Assembly (NCBI RefSeq): GCF_900010755.1
Contig: NZ_CZJT01000153.1
Coordinates: 1 to 41,230 of the forward strand
DNA length: 41,230 bases
DNA from: Paeniglutamicibacter antarcticus
GTDB lineage: Bacteria > Actinomycetota > Actinomycetes > Actinomycetales > Micrococcaceae
Reading direction: 5' to 3'
A program made the translations under genes and the position numbers. The first letter of the stretch is position 1. The number at the start of each line of letters is the position of its first letter. The notes under the pieces were generated by a model that saw nothing but the letters and a program-made list of their open reading frames with translations, ran no database searches and had not been told where the DNA came from. Shown here piece after piece: positions 16,239 through 23,584 of the stretch.

Positions 16239-16651
16239 GTTTCGGCAACTCCCCACACCGTCAGGGAAGCCAACTCCCCCACAACCAGATCCGGATAGTC
16301 CGGGCTTTCGGCCTGCAGAACAACACCTTGCGGAGTGAGCCGCAGGCGCTTGACGGTCATTTCGCCGTCCAGGATGGCCACCACCACGGAACCGTCAACG
16401 GGTTTGCGGGCGCGGTTCACGATGAGTTCATCACCGTCCGCGATCCCGGCGCCCTGCATGGAATGGCCGGACACGCGAACGATGAAGGTGCTGGTGGTGT
16501 CGTGGATGAGGTGTTCACTGAGGTTGATGGAACCCAAAAAATAGTCTTGGGCCGGGCTCGGGTAGCCGGCAGCGACGGAGGTTTCAGCGACCGGCAGCGT
16601 GGTTTGGTCACCATCACCATCTATGGAACGTATGTTCTGAATAGTCATCAT
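16220..16651 (-). CDS. umuD: UmuD-like S24 family self-cleaving protein
   Basis: A 143-residue protein of the LexA/UmuD (peptidase S24) family. The cleavage site is A28-G29 in VAAGYPSPAQDY, the nucleophile is S64 in SGHSMQGAG, and the general base is K101 in EMTVKRLRL. After RecA-stimulated cleavage the product would activate the UmuC polymerase encoded by the overlapping downstream gene. Two adjacent ATGs (16651, 16648) can start it, behind a GGGG. It lacks a DNA-binding domain, which distinguishes it from LexA. Confidence 0.92.
   Translation of the reverse strand: MMTIQNIRSIDGDGDQTTLPVAETSVAAGYPSPAQDYFLGSINLSEHLIHDTTSTFIVRVSGHSMQGAGIADGDELIVNRARKPVDGSVVVAILDGEMTVKRLRLTPQGVVLQAESPDYPDLVVGELASLTVWGVAETCLHRL
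16626..16637. promoter_or_regulatory. LexA (SOS) box inside the start of umuD
   Basis: GAAC-GTAT-GTTC matches the Gram-positive LexA box core GAAC-N4-GTTC exactly. It lies within umuD codons 5-9, downstream of the start codon. A weaker dyad, TAGAA-N6-TTCTA at 16666-16681, lies next to a TATAAA-like -10. LexA control of umuDC is expected from the family; the unusual position makes the assignment less certain. Confidence 0.55.
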
Positions 16652-16713
16652 TGCACCCCAATTTATAGAAATTTCGTTCTACATAAGAATACGTCCGCTG
16701 CCCACGCTTTGGT

Positions 16714-16766
16714 CTGCCCTACCCTTAGATGGTGAAACTGCTTGGAACCATCGAAGGGTAGGGCAG
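16714..16766. repeat. 20-bp inverted repeat, one mismatch
   Basis: CTGCCCTACCCTTaGATGGT (16714-16733) pairs with ACCATCgAAGGGTAGGGCAG (16747-16766) around a 13-nt loop. It sits between umuD and the par locus. It may be a terminator, a recombination site or the end of a lost element. The related string GGTAGGGCAGG recurs at about 21881, inside the transposon. Confidence 0.6.
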
Positions 16767-16885
16767 GCCCGGAGAAGGGTTTTAGGGAAACGAGCGTTGA
16801 TGCCGAGCAATATGAGGACGCGTATGCCCAGCTCGTGAACGCCCTGGCCGAGGGGGAACGATTGACGTCGGTGCGTTGCCCCTAA
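16742..16885 (+). pseudogene. Relic or small ORF (47 codons) after the inverted repeat
   Basis: A frame open from the TTG at 16742 to the TAA at 16883 encodes the protein-like tail VDAEQYEDAYAQLVNALAEG followed by ERLTSVRCP. The front half is low-quality and has no ATG. This looks like the 3' end of a gene lost by rearrangement. It is followed at 16896-16925 by a GC hairpin with 9-bp arms (GCGGCCCCC/GGGGGCCGC) that could be its terminator. Confidence 0.3.
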
Positions 16886-16895
16886 GGCGAAAAGT

Positions 16896-16925
16896 GCGGC
16901 CCCCAGAGACAAGGCCGGGGGCCGC
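16896..16925. terminator. GC-rich hairpin
   Basis: GCGGCCCCC and GGGGGCCGC pair across a 12-nt loop. There is no U-tract on either strand, so this is a weak intrinsic terminator at best. It lies 10 bp after the relic ORF. Confidence 0.45.
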
Positions 16926-17002
16926 GGTGTGTCCCTACAGAAAAGGAACGCTGTCTGCCTTGCGGCAAGTATTTGGTTGTCGTCAAGAATTCGATAACAT
17001 CT

Positions 17003-17034
17003 AGCTTTCTAGATAGCTATCTATCTAGAAAGCT
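17003..17034. repeat. Candidate centromere/operator dyad downstream of parB
   Basis: AGCTTTCTAGATAG-CTAT-CTATCTAGAAAGCT is a perfect 14-bp-arm inverted repeat. It includes the last codons and stop of the RHH gene. Its core CTTTCTAGATAG is the same as that of the larger repeat upstream of parA. Matching sites on both sides of a parA-RHH cassette are what a partition-complex binding site would look like. Confidence 0.6.
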
Positions 17035-17305
17035 TTCCTTTTGCATACTCCTGAATTGCGGCCTCAACGACGGATCGCTGCGTCGTACCCGAGAGATCAG
17101 CAAGGTCCAAAATAAGATCCAGAATTTCCGGTGAAACCCTGGTTGCAAATTGCACGGTCACCTCACGTCTGCGGCGGGGGCGATCAGAAACTTCAGGAGC
17201 TGGCGTTTGGGTCGGCGGGGTAGTGTCAACGGGATCCCGACTCTCATCAGCAGCTGCGCGAGGCGCGCGTTTGATCATCGCGGGACGTTCAGGCTGATTT
17301 TTCAT
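17021..17305 (-). CDS. Ribbon-helix-helix partition protein (ParG/ParB-type)
   Basis: A 94-residue protein with a flexible basic and Pro-rich N-terminus and a C-terminal ribbon-helix-helix: strand REVTVQFATRVS, helix PEILDLILDLADLSG, helix TQRSVVEAAIQEYAK. This layout matches ParG and related centromere-binding partners of Walker ParA proteins. The ATG at 17305 overlaps the parA stop (ATGA); a longer frame to 17377 runs within parA. It should bind the TCTAGATAG repeats flanking the operon and repress the parA promoter, by analogy. Confidence 0.8.
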   Translation of the reverse strand: MKNQPERPAMIKRAPRAAADESRDPVDTTPPTQTPAPEVSDRPRRRREVTVQFATRVSPEILDLILDLADLSGTTQRSVVEAAIQEYAKGKLSR

Positions 17306-18072
17306 CGGACAACTTTCTTTACGATCTCTTCGTATGCAGTCAGGACGGGAGCGCCTTTTCGATAATTTCCGTACCACTCCCCTGTAAGCCGAACTTCGGG
17401 AACGATTGCGCGGTCAGGAACCAGCGGAGTAAGCATCATTCCAGTCTCTCGAAGTTCATCTATTGCTGCCTTGGCGGGCCGACTCATGATTGTCTCTTTG
17501 ACGCCGCCAACCACTATTCCGGCCTCGGTCAAGACCGCCGGCGCGCCGAGCCTCTTGCGGTTTAGCCTGAATTTATCAACGGTCATTCGAGCACCCTCGA
17601 ATCCGTCAATCCCGTCACCGCTTGCCGTTGCGGCATAGACCACGGTGTCGGATGCGTTCAGGGCAGATTGCGTGAGCGGGCCACCTTGACGGTTGGGGCA
17701 ATCAATCACAACCAAATCTGCGTCCAGCCCAATCAGCGATGCTTTGAGTCTTGTTTCCAGATGATCGGAATTGTCCGCTTCACGGTTGGACACGTTCCGT
17801 GAGGATGGAATGATTCGCAAAGTGTCGAACCAGCCACTCGGAACTGCCAGCTCAGATGCCCAGCCTTCAGGATCCGCATCAGCCAAGATCGCGCCCACGT
17901 GTAGACCTTCGCTTTTTGGTGCCACATTCAGCCACTTTGTAGCAGCCGCGCGAGGGTCGAGGTCGATCAGGACCACTTTGCGGCCTTGCGATGCGACTAC
18001 AGCCGCAATGGATACCGCTGTAGTCGTCTTGCTGACGCCACCAGATTCGCTGTAGACCATAATCGTTTGCAT
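17302..18072 (-). CDS. parA: ParA-type partition ATPase
   Basis: A 256-residue Walker-type ATPase for plasmid segregation. The P-loop reads ESGGVSKTTTAV near residues 9-20 instead of the canonical KGGVGKTT, so the signature lysine position and one glycine are Ser. Switch regions are VVLIDLDPRAAATKWL and VVIDCPNRQGG, and the C-terminal segment VPDRAIVPE is typical of ParA. The ATG at 18072 is almost directly at a predicted transcription start, with no clear Shine-Dalgarno, so the message may be leaderless. It is coupled by a 4-bp overlap to its RHH partner. Confidence 0.88.
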   Translation of the reverse strand: MQTIMVYSESGGVSKTTTAVSIAAVVASQGRKVVLIDLDPRAAATKWLNVAPKSEGLHVGAILADADPEGWASELAVPSGWFDTLRIIPSSRNVSNREADNSDHLETRLKASLIGLDADLVVIDCPNRQGGPLTQSALNASDTVVYAATASGDGIDGFEGARMTVDKFRLNRKRLGAPAVLTEAGIVVGGVKETIMSRPAKAAIDELRETGMMLTPLVPDRAIVPEVRLTGEWYGNYRKGAPVLTAYEEIVKKVVR

Positions 18073-18078
18073 ATTTTT

Positions 18079-18140
18079 AGCTTACTAACTTTCTAGATAG
18101 ATAGCAAGCTTGTATTCTTGCTATCTATCTAGAAAGTTAG
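18079..18140 (-). promoter_or_regulatory. parA promoter embedded in a 24-bp inverted repeat
   Basis: Arms 18085-18108 and 18117-18140 are exact 24-bp reverse complements with an 8-nt loop; each carries the core CTTTCTAGATAGATAGC. On the minus strand -35 TTGCTA (18107-18102) and -10 TAAGCT (18084-18079) are separated by 17 bp and one arm lies exactly between them. A bound RHH protein would block this promoter. The symmetry also places a weaker promoter-like TTGCTA pointing right. Confidence 0.65.
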
Positions 18141-18180
18141 CTAACTAGATAGGGGTAGCCCATCAACCGCAGCGCAGCGG

Positions 18181-18226
18181 TGGTTGATTCAGGTGGCACT
18201 GCGAAGCATGCCACCTGAATCAACCA
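18181..18226. repeat. Perfect 18-bp-arm hairpin beyond the par locus
   Basis: TGGTTGATTCAGGTGGCA (18181-18198) and its exact complement (18209-18226) flank a 10-nt loop. There is no U-tract. It may insulate the par promoter from the resolvase remnant or be an old recombination site. Its core resembles the hairpin at 14641. Confidence 0.65.
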
Positions 18227-18332
18227 GCAGACTGTTACGACTTGACGATCAGCCAATTCAGGGGCAGGACTTGCAGCTCGGAGAAGGTTTCAGATGTGAG
18301 CCATAGGCCGTACCCATGGCTACTATTCCCGA

Positions 18333-18634
18333 AAGGACGTGCGCTGTTCGGAATGCTCTCCGTCCTGGCCGAACTCCAACGAGAACTCATCGTCGCCAAC
18401 ACCCGCGACGGACTCGCCGCCGCCCGCGCCCGCGGGCGAACCGGAGGAAGGCGCCCGAAGCTCACCCTCGACCAGGCTCACCACGCCCAGCAGCTCTACG
18501 ACGCGGGGACCCATACGGTCCAACGCATCGCCGACCTCCTCCAGGTCCCGCGCTCCACCATCTACGGGCATCTCAACAAGGCAAGCATTGGACGGCGCCA
18601 CACCGCCAAAACCGAAACAACCCTGGAGGCTTAG
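18333..18634 (+). pseudogene. 5'-truncated serine resolvase (remnant of a tnpR copy)
   Basis: From AAGGACGTGCG at 18333 this matches the 3' half of the intact tnpR at 23585-24187 nearly base for base, through the stop and on to 18665. Only the long E-helix (FGMLSVLAELQRELIVANTR) and the DNA-binding helix-turn-helix (IADLLQVPRSTIYGHL) remain. The catalytic domain with the active-site serine is gone. The preceding ~90 bp are unrelated. This remnant ends exactly at the target duplication of the Tn3-family transposon. Confidence 0.8.
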
Positions 18635-18665
18635 CGCTCAATCCGTCCCCATTACTACCAAGACC

Positions 18666-18702
18666 GGGGTCTGGGGAAGATCTACCCGGAAATTCACGCT
18701 AA
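18666..18702 (+). repeat. Left terminal inverted repeat of the Tn3-family transposon
   Basis: GGGGTCTG at the tip and CCGGAAATTCACGCTAA at the inner end, typical of Tn3-family ends. It differs from the right end at three positions (9, 18, 19). AGACC precedes it. Confidence 0.9.
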
Positions 18703-18730
18703 GGAGTCAGCGGCCTGTTGAATGGGTGAC

Positions 18731-21700
18731 ATGGCGGTCGATTTTCTAAGTGATGAGCAGGTCGCAGGGTTCAGCGGATTCCCCGACGAGGTACCAGCGG
18801 AGGACCTGGAACGTTTCTGTTGGTTGGACGATGCCGATTTGTCGGTGGTTGGTCGCCGCCGGGGAATGCACAACCGCCTGGGATTTGCTGTTCAACTGAT
18901 CACGGTGCGGGTAGTCGGACGTTTCTTGACGGATCCATTGGCTGTTCCGTGGCCGGTGGTGGAATCCCTGGCCGGGCAGCTGGGCATTGCCGATGCTTCC
19001 GTGCTCAAGCTTTATGCGCAGCGGGGACAGACCGGGTATGAGCACGCCGCGGAAATCTCCACCGAGTACGGGTATGCGGATTTCTCCGATCCGGCCAGGT
19101 ACGAAGAGCTGAGACTGTTTCTGGAGGCCCGGGCCTGGACTTCGTCGGAGGGACCGGTGCGTTTGTTTGAACGGGCAGCTCTCTGGCTGCGTGAGCGCAA
19201 GGTCCTTCTCCCCGGCGTCTCCACGTTGACACGACTGGTTTTGGAGATCCGCTCCGGAGCAAATGACCGCCTCCATTCAATGCTGGTGGACGCGGCCGGC
19301 CCCGCATTGATTCTGGAATTGGAAGGTCTGCTTCGCGTTGGGGAGGGGTCACGGTTGACCGCGTGGGAACGGCTGCGGACCGGGCCTTCGAGGGTCTCGG
19401 TGCCGGAATTGTTGCGGCAGTTGGAGCGGCTGGGTCGCTTGCGGTCCCTGGGTGCCGGGTCCATTGATGTGGAGATGATCCCCGAGGGCCGGATGAATGC
19501 CCTGGCCCGCTACGGGTTGGCGGGCAAGGCCTCATCGCTTCGAGGACTATCGGGACAGCGCCGGGGTGCGACACTGCTTTGTGCCGTGCGCGCATTGACG
19601 TCGGAGGTTGCCGATGATTTGTGTGATGCCCTGGACGCCATTGTTAACGAACGCGTTCTGCGCAAGGCAACCAGGGAATCCACTGCCGCCCGGTTGAAGT
19701 CCCTGCCCCGTTTGTCCAAAGCCTCACTGCAATTGGCGAAGGCCGCGAAAACACTGGTCGAGGTGTTGGACAACACGGAATATTCCGGCGCAGAGGCAGC
19801 CTCGGTGCTGGCCGATCAGGTTTCCTTGTCCGAGCTACGCGCCGCGCTCGAGGTGGTGAACGAAGTGGTGAATCCCGAGGGTGCCGAGGCTGACACCGCG
19901 GCCGAGATGCTGCGCCGGTTCGCCACCGTGCGCTCGTTCCTGCCGGCGTTGGCCGCGGCGGCACCCTTCGGGGCCACCGCGGGCGGGACGCCAACGTTGG
20001 CGGCACTGACGGCACTGCCAGAGGTTCTGGACGGTCGTAAGAAAGACCCTGCCGAGGTTGATCTGTCCGTCCTCTCTCCGACTTGGCATCGCATTGTCAC
20101 GGCTTCGGAGGAAATCGACCGCAAGGCCTACGCGGTGGCGGTGACGGTGGCCGTCCACAAGGCGCTGCGGCGCAGGGACATCTTCGTGGTGGGCGGGCGG
20201 CGCTGGGGAGACCCTCGGGCGCGGTTGCTCACTGATCCGGCGTGGCAGGCCACCAAAAAAGAGACCTTGAGGGCACTCCAGCTGCCGGAAGAGCCAACGG
20301 AGCATCTGGCTGGTGTGCGCCACCGCCTGGACGCCCGATATCGAGCGGCGGCAGGCCAACTGGCAGATAATCCTGCGGTACTGATTGATGATGCCGGAAA
20401 GGTCCACCTCTCACCCCTGGAGGCCAAGACAGTCCCGGAGTCCTTGACGCAGTTGCGGGGGCTGGTCTCCGGGATGCTGCCGAGGGTGGACCTGCCCGAT
20501 GTGCTGCTGGAAGTACATTCCTGGACGGGATTCCTCTCGGAATTCAGCCACGTCTCAGAGGCCTCCGCGAGGATGGGCCAGCTCGATGTCTCCGTCGCCG
20601 CCATCCTGGTGGCCGAGGCCTGCAACGTCGGACTCACACCGGTGGTCAAGGACGGCCACCCCGCCCTGACACGTGGACGCCTGACGCACGTAGATCAAAA
20701 CTATGTGCGCGCCGATACGCTGCGCGCAGCTAACGCCCGCCTGATCAAGGCCCAGTCCGGTCTCGGACTCGCGCAATGCTGGGGCACAGGCCTGCTGGCG
20801 TCCGTCGACGGACTGCGGTTCGTGGTGCCGGTGGCCACTGTCAACGCAGGGGCGAATCCGCGCTACTTCGGTCAAGGCCGCGGCCTGACCTGGCTGAACT
20901 ACCTCAACGACCAGGTCTCCGGCCTGAGCGCCGTCGTGGTTCCGGGAACGGTCCGCGATTCCCTGCACATTCTCGATGGGCTGCTCGACCTTGACGGCGG
21001 CCAACGCCCCGAGATGGTCGCCACCGACACGGCCTCCTACTCGGACCAGGTCTTCGGGCTTTTCACCCTGCTCGGATATCGGTTCTCACCCCGACTGGCC
21101 GGGTTGCCGGACCAACGGTTCTGGCGCATCGACGCCACGGCGGATTATGGGAAGCTGAACGCGGTGGCCGGTCGCAACCGCATCAACCTGGATCTCATCA
21201 CGTCGAACTGGCCGGACATGCTCCGCCTTGCCGGGTCCCTGACTGCCGGGACCGTGCGTGCCTCGGAAGTCCTGCGGGTCACCCAGGGCGGCGGGGCACC
21301 GACGCTGCTCGGGAAGGCGTTGGCGGAGTACGGGAGGATTGCCAAGACCGAGCACCTGTTGGACTTCATCGATGCCGATGAGGGGTACCGCCGGCAAATC
21401 CATACCCAGTTGACGGTGCAGGAATCCCGGCATGCCCTGGCCAGACTCATCTTCCACGGCAGGAGGGGCCAGATACGACAGTCCTACCGGGAAGGCCAGG
21501 AAGACCAACTCGGCGCCCTTGGCCTGGTCCTGAACGCCGTCATCCTGTGGAACACCCGCTACCTGGAAGCCGCACTCACCGGGCTCCGCGACCGCGGCCG
21601 CAACGTTGCAGACGAGGACCTGCAACGCCTGTCGCCGCTGGTCTCGGAACACATCAATATGCTGGGCCGCTACTCTTTCACTGCAGGCGCCACAGGAACG

Positions 21701-21745
21701 GAACTTCGGCCATTGAGGAACCCCGATGAGGACCTGGAGACCTAA
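18731..21745 (+). CDS. tnpA: Tn3-family transposase TnpA
   Basis: A ~1004-residue replicative transposase, full length for the family. The N-terminal DNA-binding part includes MAVDFLSDEQ and ERFCWLDDADLSVVGRRRG. The DDE catalytic region begins around residue 764 (VATDTASYSDQVFGLF), passes through LDLITSNWPDMLRLAGSL, and ends with the Glu in LWNTRYLEAAL near 946. An ATG at 18722 is three codons upstream; I prefer 18731 because homologues start at this point. It acts on the ends at 18666 and 24814 to form a cointegrate that TnpR resolves. Confidence 0.93.
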   Translation: MAVDFLSDEQVAGFSGFPDEVPAEDLERFCWLDDADLSVVGRRRGMHNRLGFAVQLITVRVVGRFLTDPLAVPWPVVESLAGQLGIADASVLKLYAQRGQTGYEHAAEISTEYGYADFSDPARYEELRLFLEARAWTSSEGPVRLFERAALWLRERKVLLPGVSTLTRLVLEIRSGANDRLHSMLVDAAGPALILELEGLLRVGEGSRLTAWERLRTGPSRVSVPELLRQLERLGRLRSLGAGSIDVEMIPEGRMNALARYGLAGKASSLRGLSGQRRGATLLCAVRALTSEVADDLCDALDAIVNERVLRKATRESTAARLKSLPRLSKASLQLAKAAKTLVEVLDNTEYSGAEAASVLADQVSLSELRAALEVVNEVVNPEGAEADTAAEMLRRFATVRSFLPALAAAAPFGATAGGTPTLAALTALPEVLDGRKKDPAEVDLSVLSPTWHRIVTASEEIDRKAYAVAVTVAVHKALRRRDIFVVGGRRWGDPRARLLTDPAWQATKKETLRALQLPEEPTEHLAGVRHRLDARYRAAAGQLADNPAVLIDDAGKVHLSPLEAKTVPESLTQLRGLVSGMLPRVDLPDVLLEVHSWTGFLSEFSHVSEASARMGQLDVSVAAILVAEACNVGLTPVVKDGHPALTRGRLTHVDQNYVRADTLRAANARLIKAQSGLGLAQCWGTGLLASVDGLRFVVPVATVNAGANPRYFGQGRGLTWLNYLNDQVSGLSAVVVPGTVRDSLHILDGLLDLDGGQRPEMVATDTASYSDQVFGLFTLLGYRFSPRLAGLPDQRFWRIDATADYGKLNAVAGRNRINLDLITSNWPDMLRLAGSLTAGTVRASEVLRVTQGGGAPTLLGKALAEYGRIAKTEHLLDFIDADEGYRRQIHTQLTVQESRHALARLIFHGRRGQIRQSYREGQEDQLGALGLVLNAVILWNTRYLEAALTGLRDRGRNVADEDLQRLSPLVSEHINMLGRYSFTAGATGTELRPLRNPDEDLET

Positions 21746-22062
21746 ACGAGGCAACATTTCCCTGAACATATCCCCGCCCGCAAGGGAAGGGTCACCGGGA
21801 CACTACAATCTGGCACGGGATCAGAGTGTCGTCGGGATATGCCCCAACATTTCGTCGTGCTGCGGGCGGTCGAAGGCATAGGTAGGGCAGGGCCTAGGCG
21901 TCTACAGAAAACGGCTCGCCAACAACAACTCCGGAGCACAGCTCCGCAACGTCGTGCAGACGTTGCGGGCGATCGCGGACCACGAAGGTGAGTTCCGCAG
22001 CTAATGTCGCAGACGACGAATACGGTCCGCGAAAAGAACCGCCTTCGTGGTTGCAAGATCCA
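21746..22062. other. Non-coding tail between tnpA and the efflux genes
   Basis: No supported gene. On the plus strand a short decayed frame near 21890-22002 reads RLANNNSGAQLRNVVQTLRA and on to a TAA; it is open after a stop and has no start, so it looks like the end of a lost gene. The segment joins the transposition module to the cargo and may be an old recombination junction. Confidence 0.4.
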
Positions 22063-22383
22063 CTAGTGTGCTGCACCGATTTCGATGAGAAGCACGCCGC
22101 CCACGATGAGCGCGATCCCGGCGCCCATGATGAGAGTTAGGGGCTCTTTGAACAGAAACTTACTCAGCACGGCCGTGAGTGCAACACCGGCCGCGGCCCA
22201 GATCCCGTAGGCGACACCGAGCGCCATGCCGGTGGACAGGGTGAGCACTAGCATGCTGAATGCGATGAGGTAGCCGACGATGACGCCGATGAACCACTTC
22301 TTCTTGCCGGTCGAGGCCATGCGCAATGAGACGGTGCTGAAGACTTCGAAGATAATGGCACCGATCAGGAACAGCCAACCCAT
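22063..22383 (-). CDS. SMR-family efflux protein, second of a pair
   Basis: A 106-residue, four-helix membrane protein of the small multidrug resistance family. The proton- and substrate-binding glutamate is E13 in LIGAIIFEVFSTVSL, and the AYGIWAAAGVALTAVLS signature lies in helix 3. It starts in an ATGA overlap with the first SMR gene. Paired SMR genes usually encode obligate heterodimers inserted in opposite orientations. Quaternary ammonium compounds, dyes or guanidinium-type cations are possible substrates; the sequence does not settle which. Confidence 0.88.
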   Translation of the reverse strand: MGWLFLIGAIIFEVFSTVSLRMASTGKKKWFIGVIVGYLIAFSMLVLTLSTGMALGVAYGIWAAAGVALTAVLSKFLFKEPLTLIMGAGIALIVGGVLLIEIGAAH

Positions 22384-22727
22384 CAGGCCACCTCGCTTTT
22401 CTTGTGTTCGGCCTGCGAGCCGAGTTCGACGCAGAGCACGCCACCGATAATCAGGACGATTCCGAGGCCCATGAGCGCGGTGAGCGGTTCGCCGAACAGG
22501 AGCGAGGACAGGACTGCCGTGAGCGCCACACCCGAGGCTCCCCAGATGCCGTATGCGACACCGAGGGCCATGCCGGCACGGAGCACGAGCGACAGGGCCA
22601 TGAACGATCCGAGGTAGCCGATCGCTACGACGATATACAAGGCGGGATGTTCCATCGCTCCTTTGAGCGACAGCGTCGCCATCACTTCTAGGGCAATCGC
22701 CCCGATGAGAATCAGCCATTTCTTCAT
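22383..22727 (-). CDS. SMR-family efflux protein, first of a pair
   Basis: A 114-residue four-helix SMR transporter. The key glutamate is E14 in LIGAIALEVMATLSLKGA, exactly as in EmrE, and helix 3 carries AYGIWGASGVALTA. A short hydrophilic C-terminus (GSQAEHKKSEVA) extends beyond the last helix. It is translationally coupled on both sides by ATGA overlaps, with tetR upstream and the second SMR gene downstream, so the three genes form one tight operon. Confidence 0.9.
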   Translation of the reverse strand: MKKWLILIGAIALEVMATLSLKGAMEHPALYIVVAIGYLGSFMALSLVLRAGMALGVAYGIWGASGVALTAVLSSLLFGEPLTALMGLGIVLIIGGVLCVELGSQAEHKKSEVA

Positions 22728-23251
22728 GTTTGCGCGGTTCTTTCGGTGAGGTTAAGTGCGACAGCGAGGATTGCGGCACGATCAGATTCGGTGAAGTCCA
22801 CGGTTCCCAAAGCGCGGTCAAACCATGCTCCGTCAGCGAGAAGTCTCGCAGCGCGAATCGACGCGAGTTCCACCGGATCAGTAGTGATGCTTTCGCCAAA
22901 CCACGGGGCGAGCCTGTCAATCCAGAGTTCGTTGAGCCTCTGTCGCAGGCGCGCATCGGACAGCAGAGCGAGGTCGCTGGGGTCCAGCTCCGAGGTAAAC
23001 GCGAACTCGACATACGCGCGCAACCGGGCTCGTCCATCTGCGCTCTTGTGCACGCGAGAGTTCAGGTCGAGCTCCCACAAATCCATCAGTCGTTCCACGA
23101 CCGCGACCGTAAGAGCGCCCTTCGTCTTGAAGTGATGCACGACCCCGGGCTTCGTGAGCCCCGTATGACGTGCGACAGAATCGAGCGTCAATGTCTCATC
23201 TTGACGCAACACCAACAGAGCTGCGTCAAGAATTTCCTCTTTGGTTACCAT
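22724..23251 (-). CDS. TetR-family repressor of the SMR operon
   Basis: A 175-residue TetR-family regulator. The N-terminal helix-turn-helix reads ILDAALLVLRQ, then LDSVARHTGLTKPGVVHHFKTKGAL. The C-terminal ligand domain is ordinary in length. It is the first gene of its operon, with stop and next start overlapping, so it is autoregulated by design. The palindrome TACCAT-ACAC-ATGGTA 11 bp upstream of its start is the likely operator. Confidence 0.9.
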   Translation of the reverse strand: MVTKEEILDAALLVLRQDETLTLDSVARHTGLTKPGVVHHFKTKGALTVAVVERLMDLWELDLNSRVHKSADGRARLRAYVEFAFTSELDPSDLALLSDARLRQRLNELWIDRLAPWFGESITTDPVELASIRAARLLADGAWFDRALGTVDFTESDRAAILAVALNLTERTAQT

Positions 23252-23261
23252 AAAGAAAACT

Positions 23262-23277
23262 TACCATACACATGGTA
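23262..23277. promoter_or_regulatory. Probable TetR operator
   Basis: TACCAT-ACAC-ATGGTA is a perfect dyad immediately upstream of the regulator's start; a further TACCAT half-site overlaps the start codon at 23246-23251. Position and symmetry fit autorepression of the tetR-SMR operon. Confidence 0.6.
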
Positions 23278-23460
23278 GGTAAAACACGCATGCCTCCCAC
23301 TCCATCTGCGCCCGCAAGCCGGTCCGTTTACCGGAGCGTGTGCAGAGGACTTCGGAAATTTTCGAAGCTGCGTGCTTCCGCAGGGGGCGCATTCCCGTAT
23401 ACCCCCGAGAAAAAGCCCGGTGATCGGGTGCTAACCGGGACACACCGCGACCGGACATAG

Positions 23461-23584
23461 CATGTCGAGAAACGGTCATTTGACGACATCCCGAACCTAT
23501 CGGCGACTCGCCGCGGAAACCATGTCGGAAACCCGTGCCGGAAATCAACGTCGTCAAACCATGTAGCACCGGTATTATCGACAC
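23461..23584. other. Candidate res site of the transposon
   Basis: This lies directly upstream of tnpR, where Tn3-family res sites are found. It contains an inverted pair TTTGACGAC (23479-23487) and GTCGTCAAA (23550-23558), plus direct repeats CATGTCG at 23461 and 23521. Subsites I-III cannot be delimited by eye. The adjoining 23278-23460 holds a near-palindrome CTTCGGAAATTTTCGAAG (23349-23366) and no gene. Confidence 0.45.

Noticed and set aside
18235..18465. Minus-strand frame ending ELQVLPLNWLIVKS
   Set aside because: The tail looks protein-like, but its front half is antisense to the resolvase remnant and there is no start or domain; at most the end of a lost gene.
21086..21769. 227-aa minus-strand ORF
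   Set aside because: Antisense to the catalytic end of tnpA.
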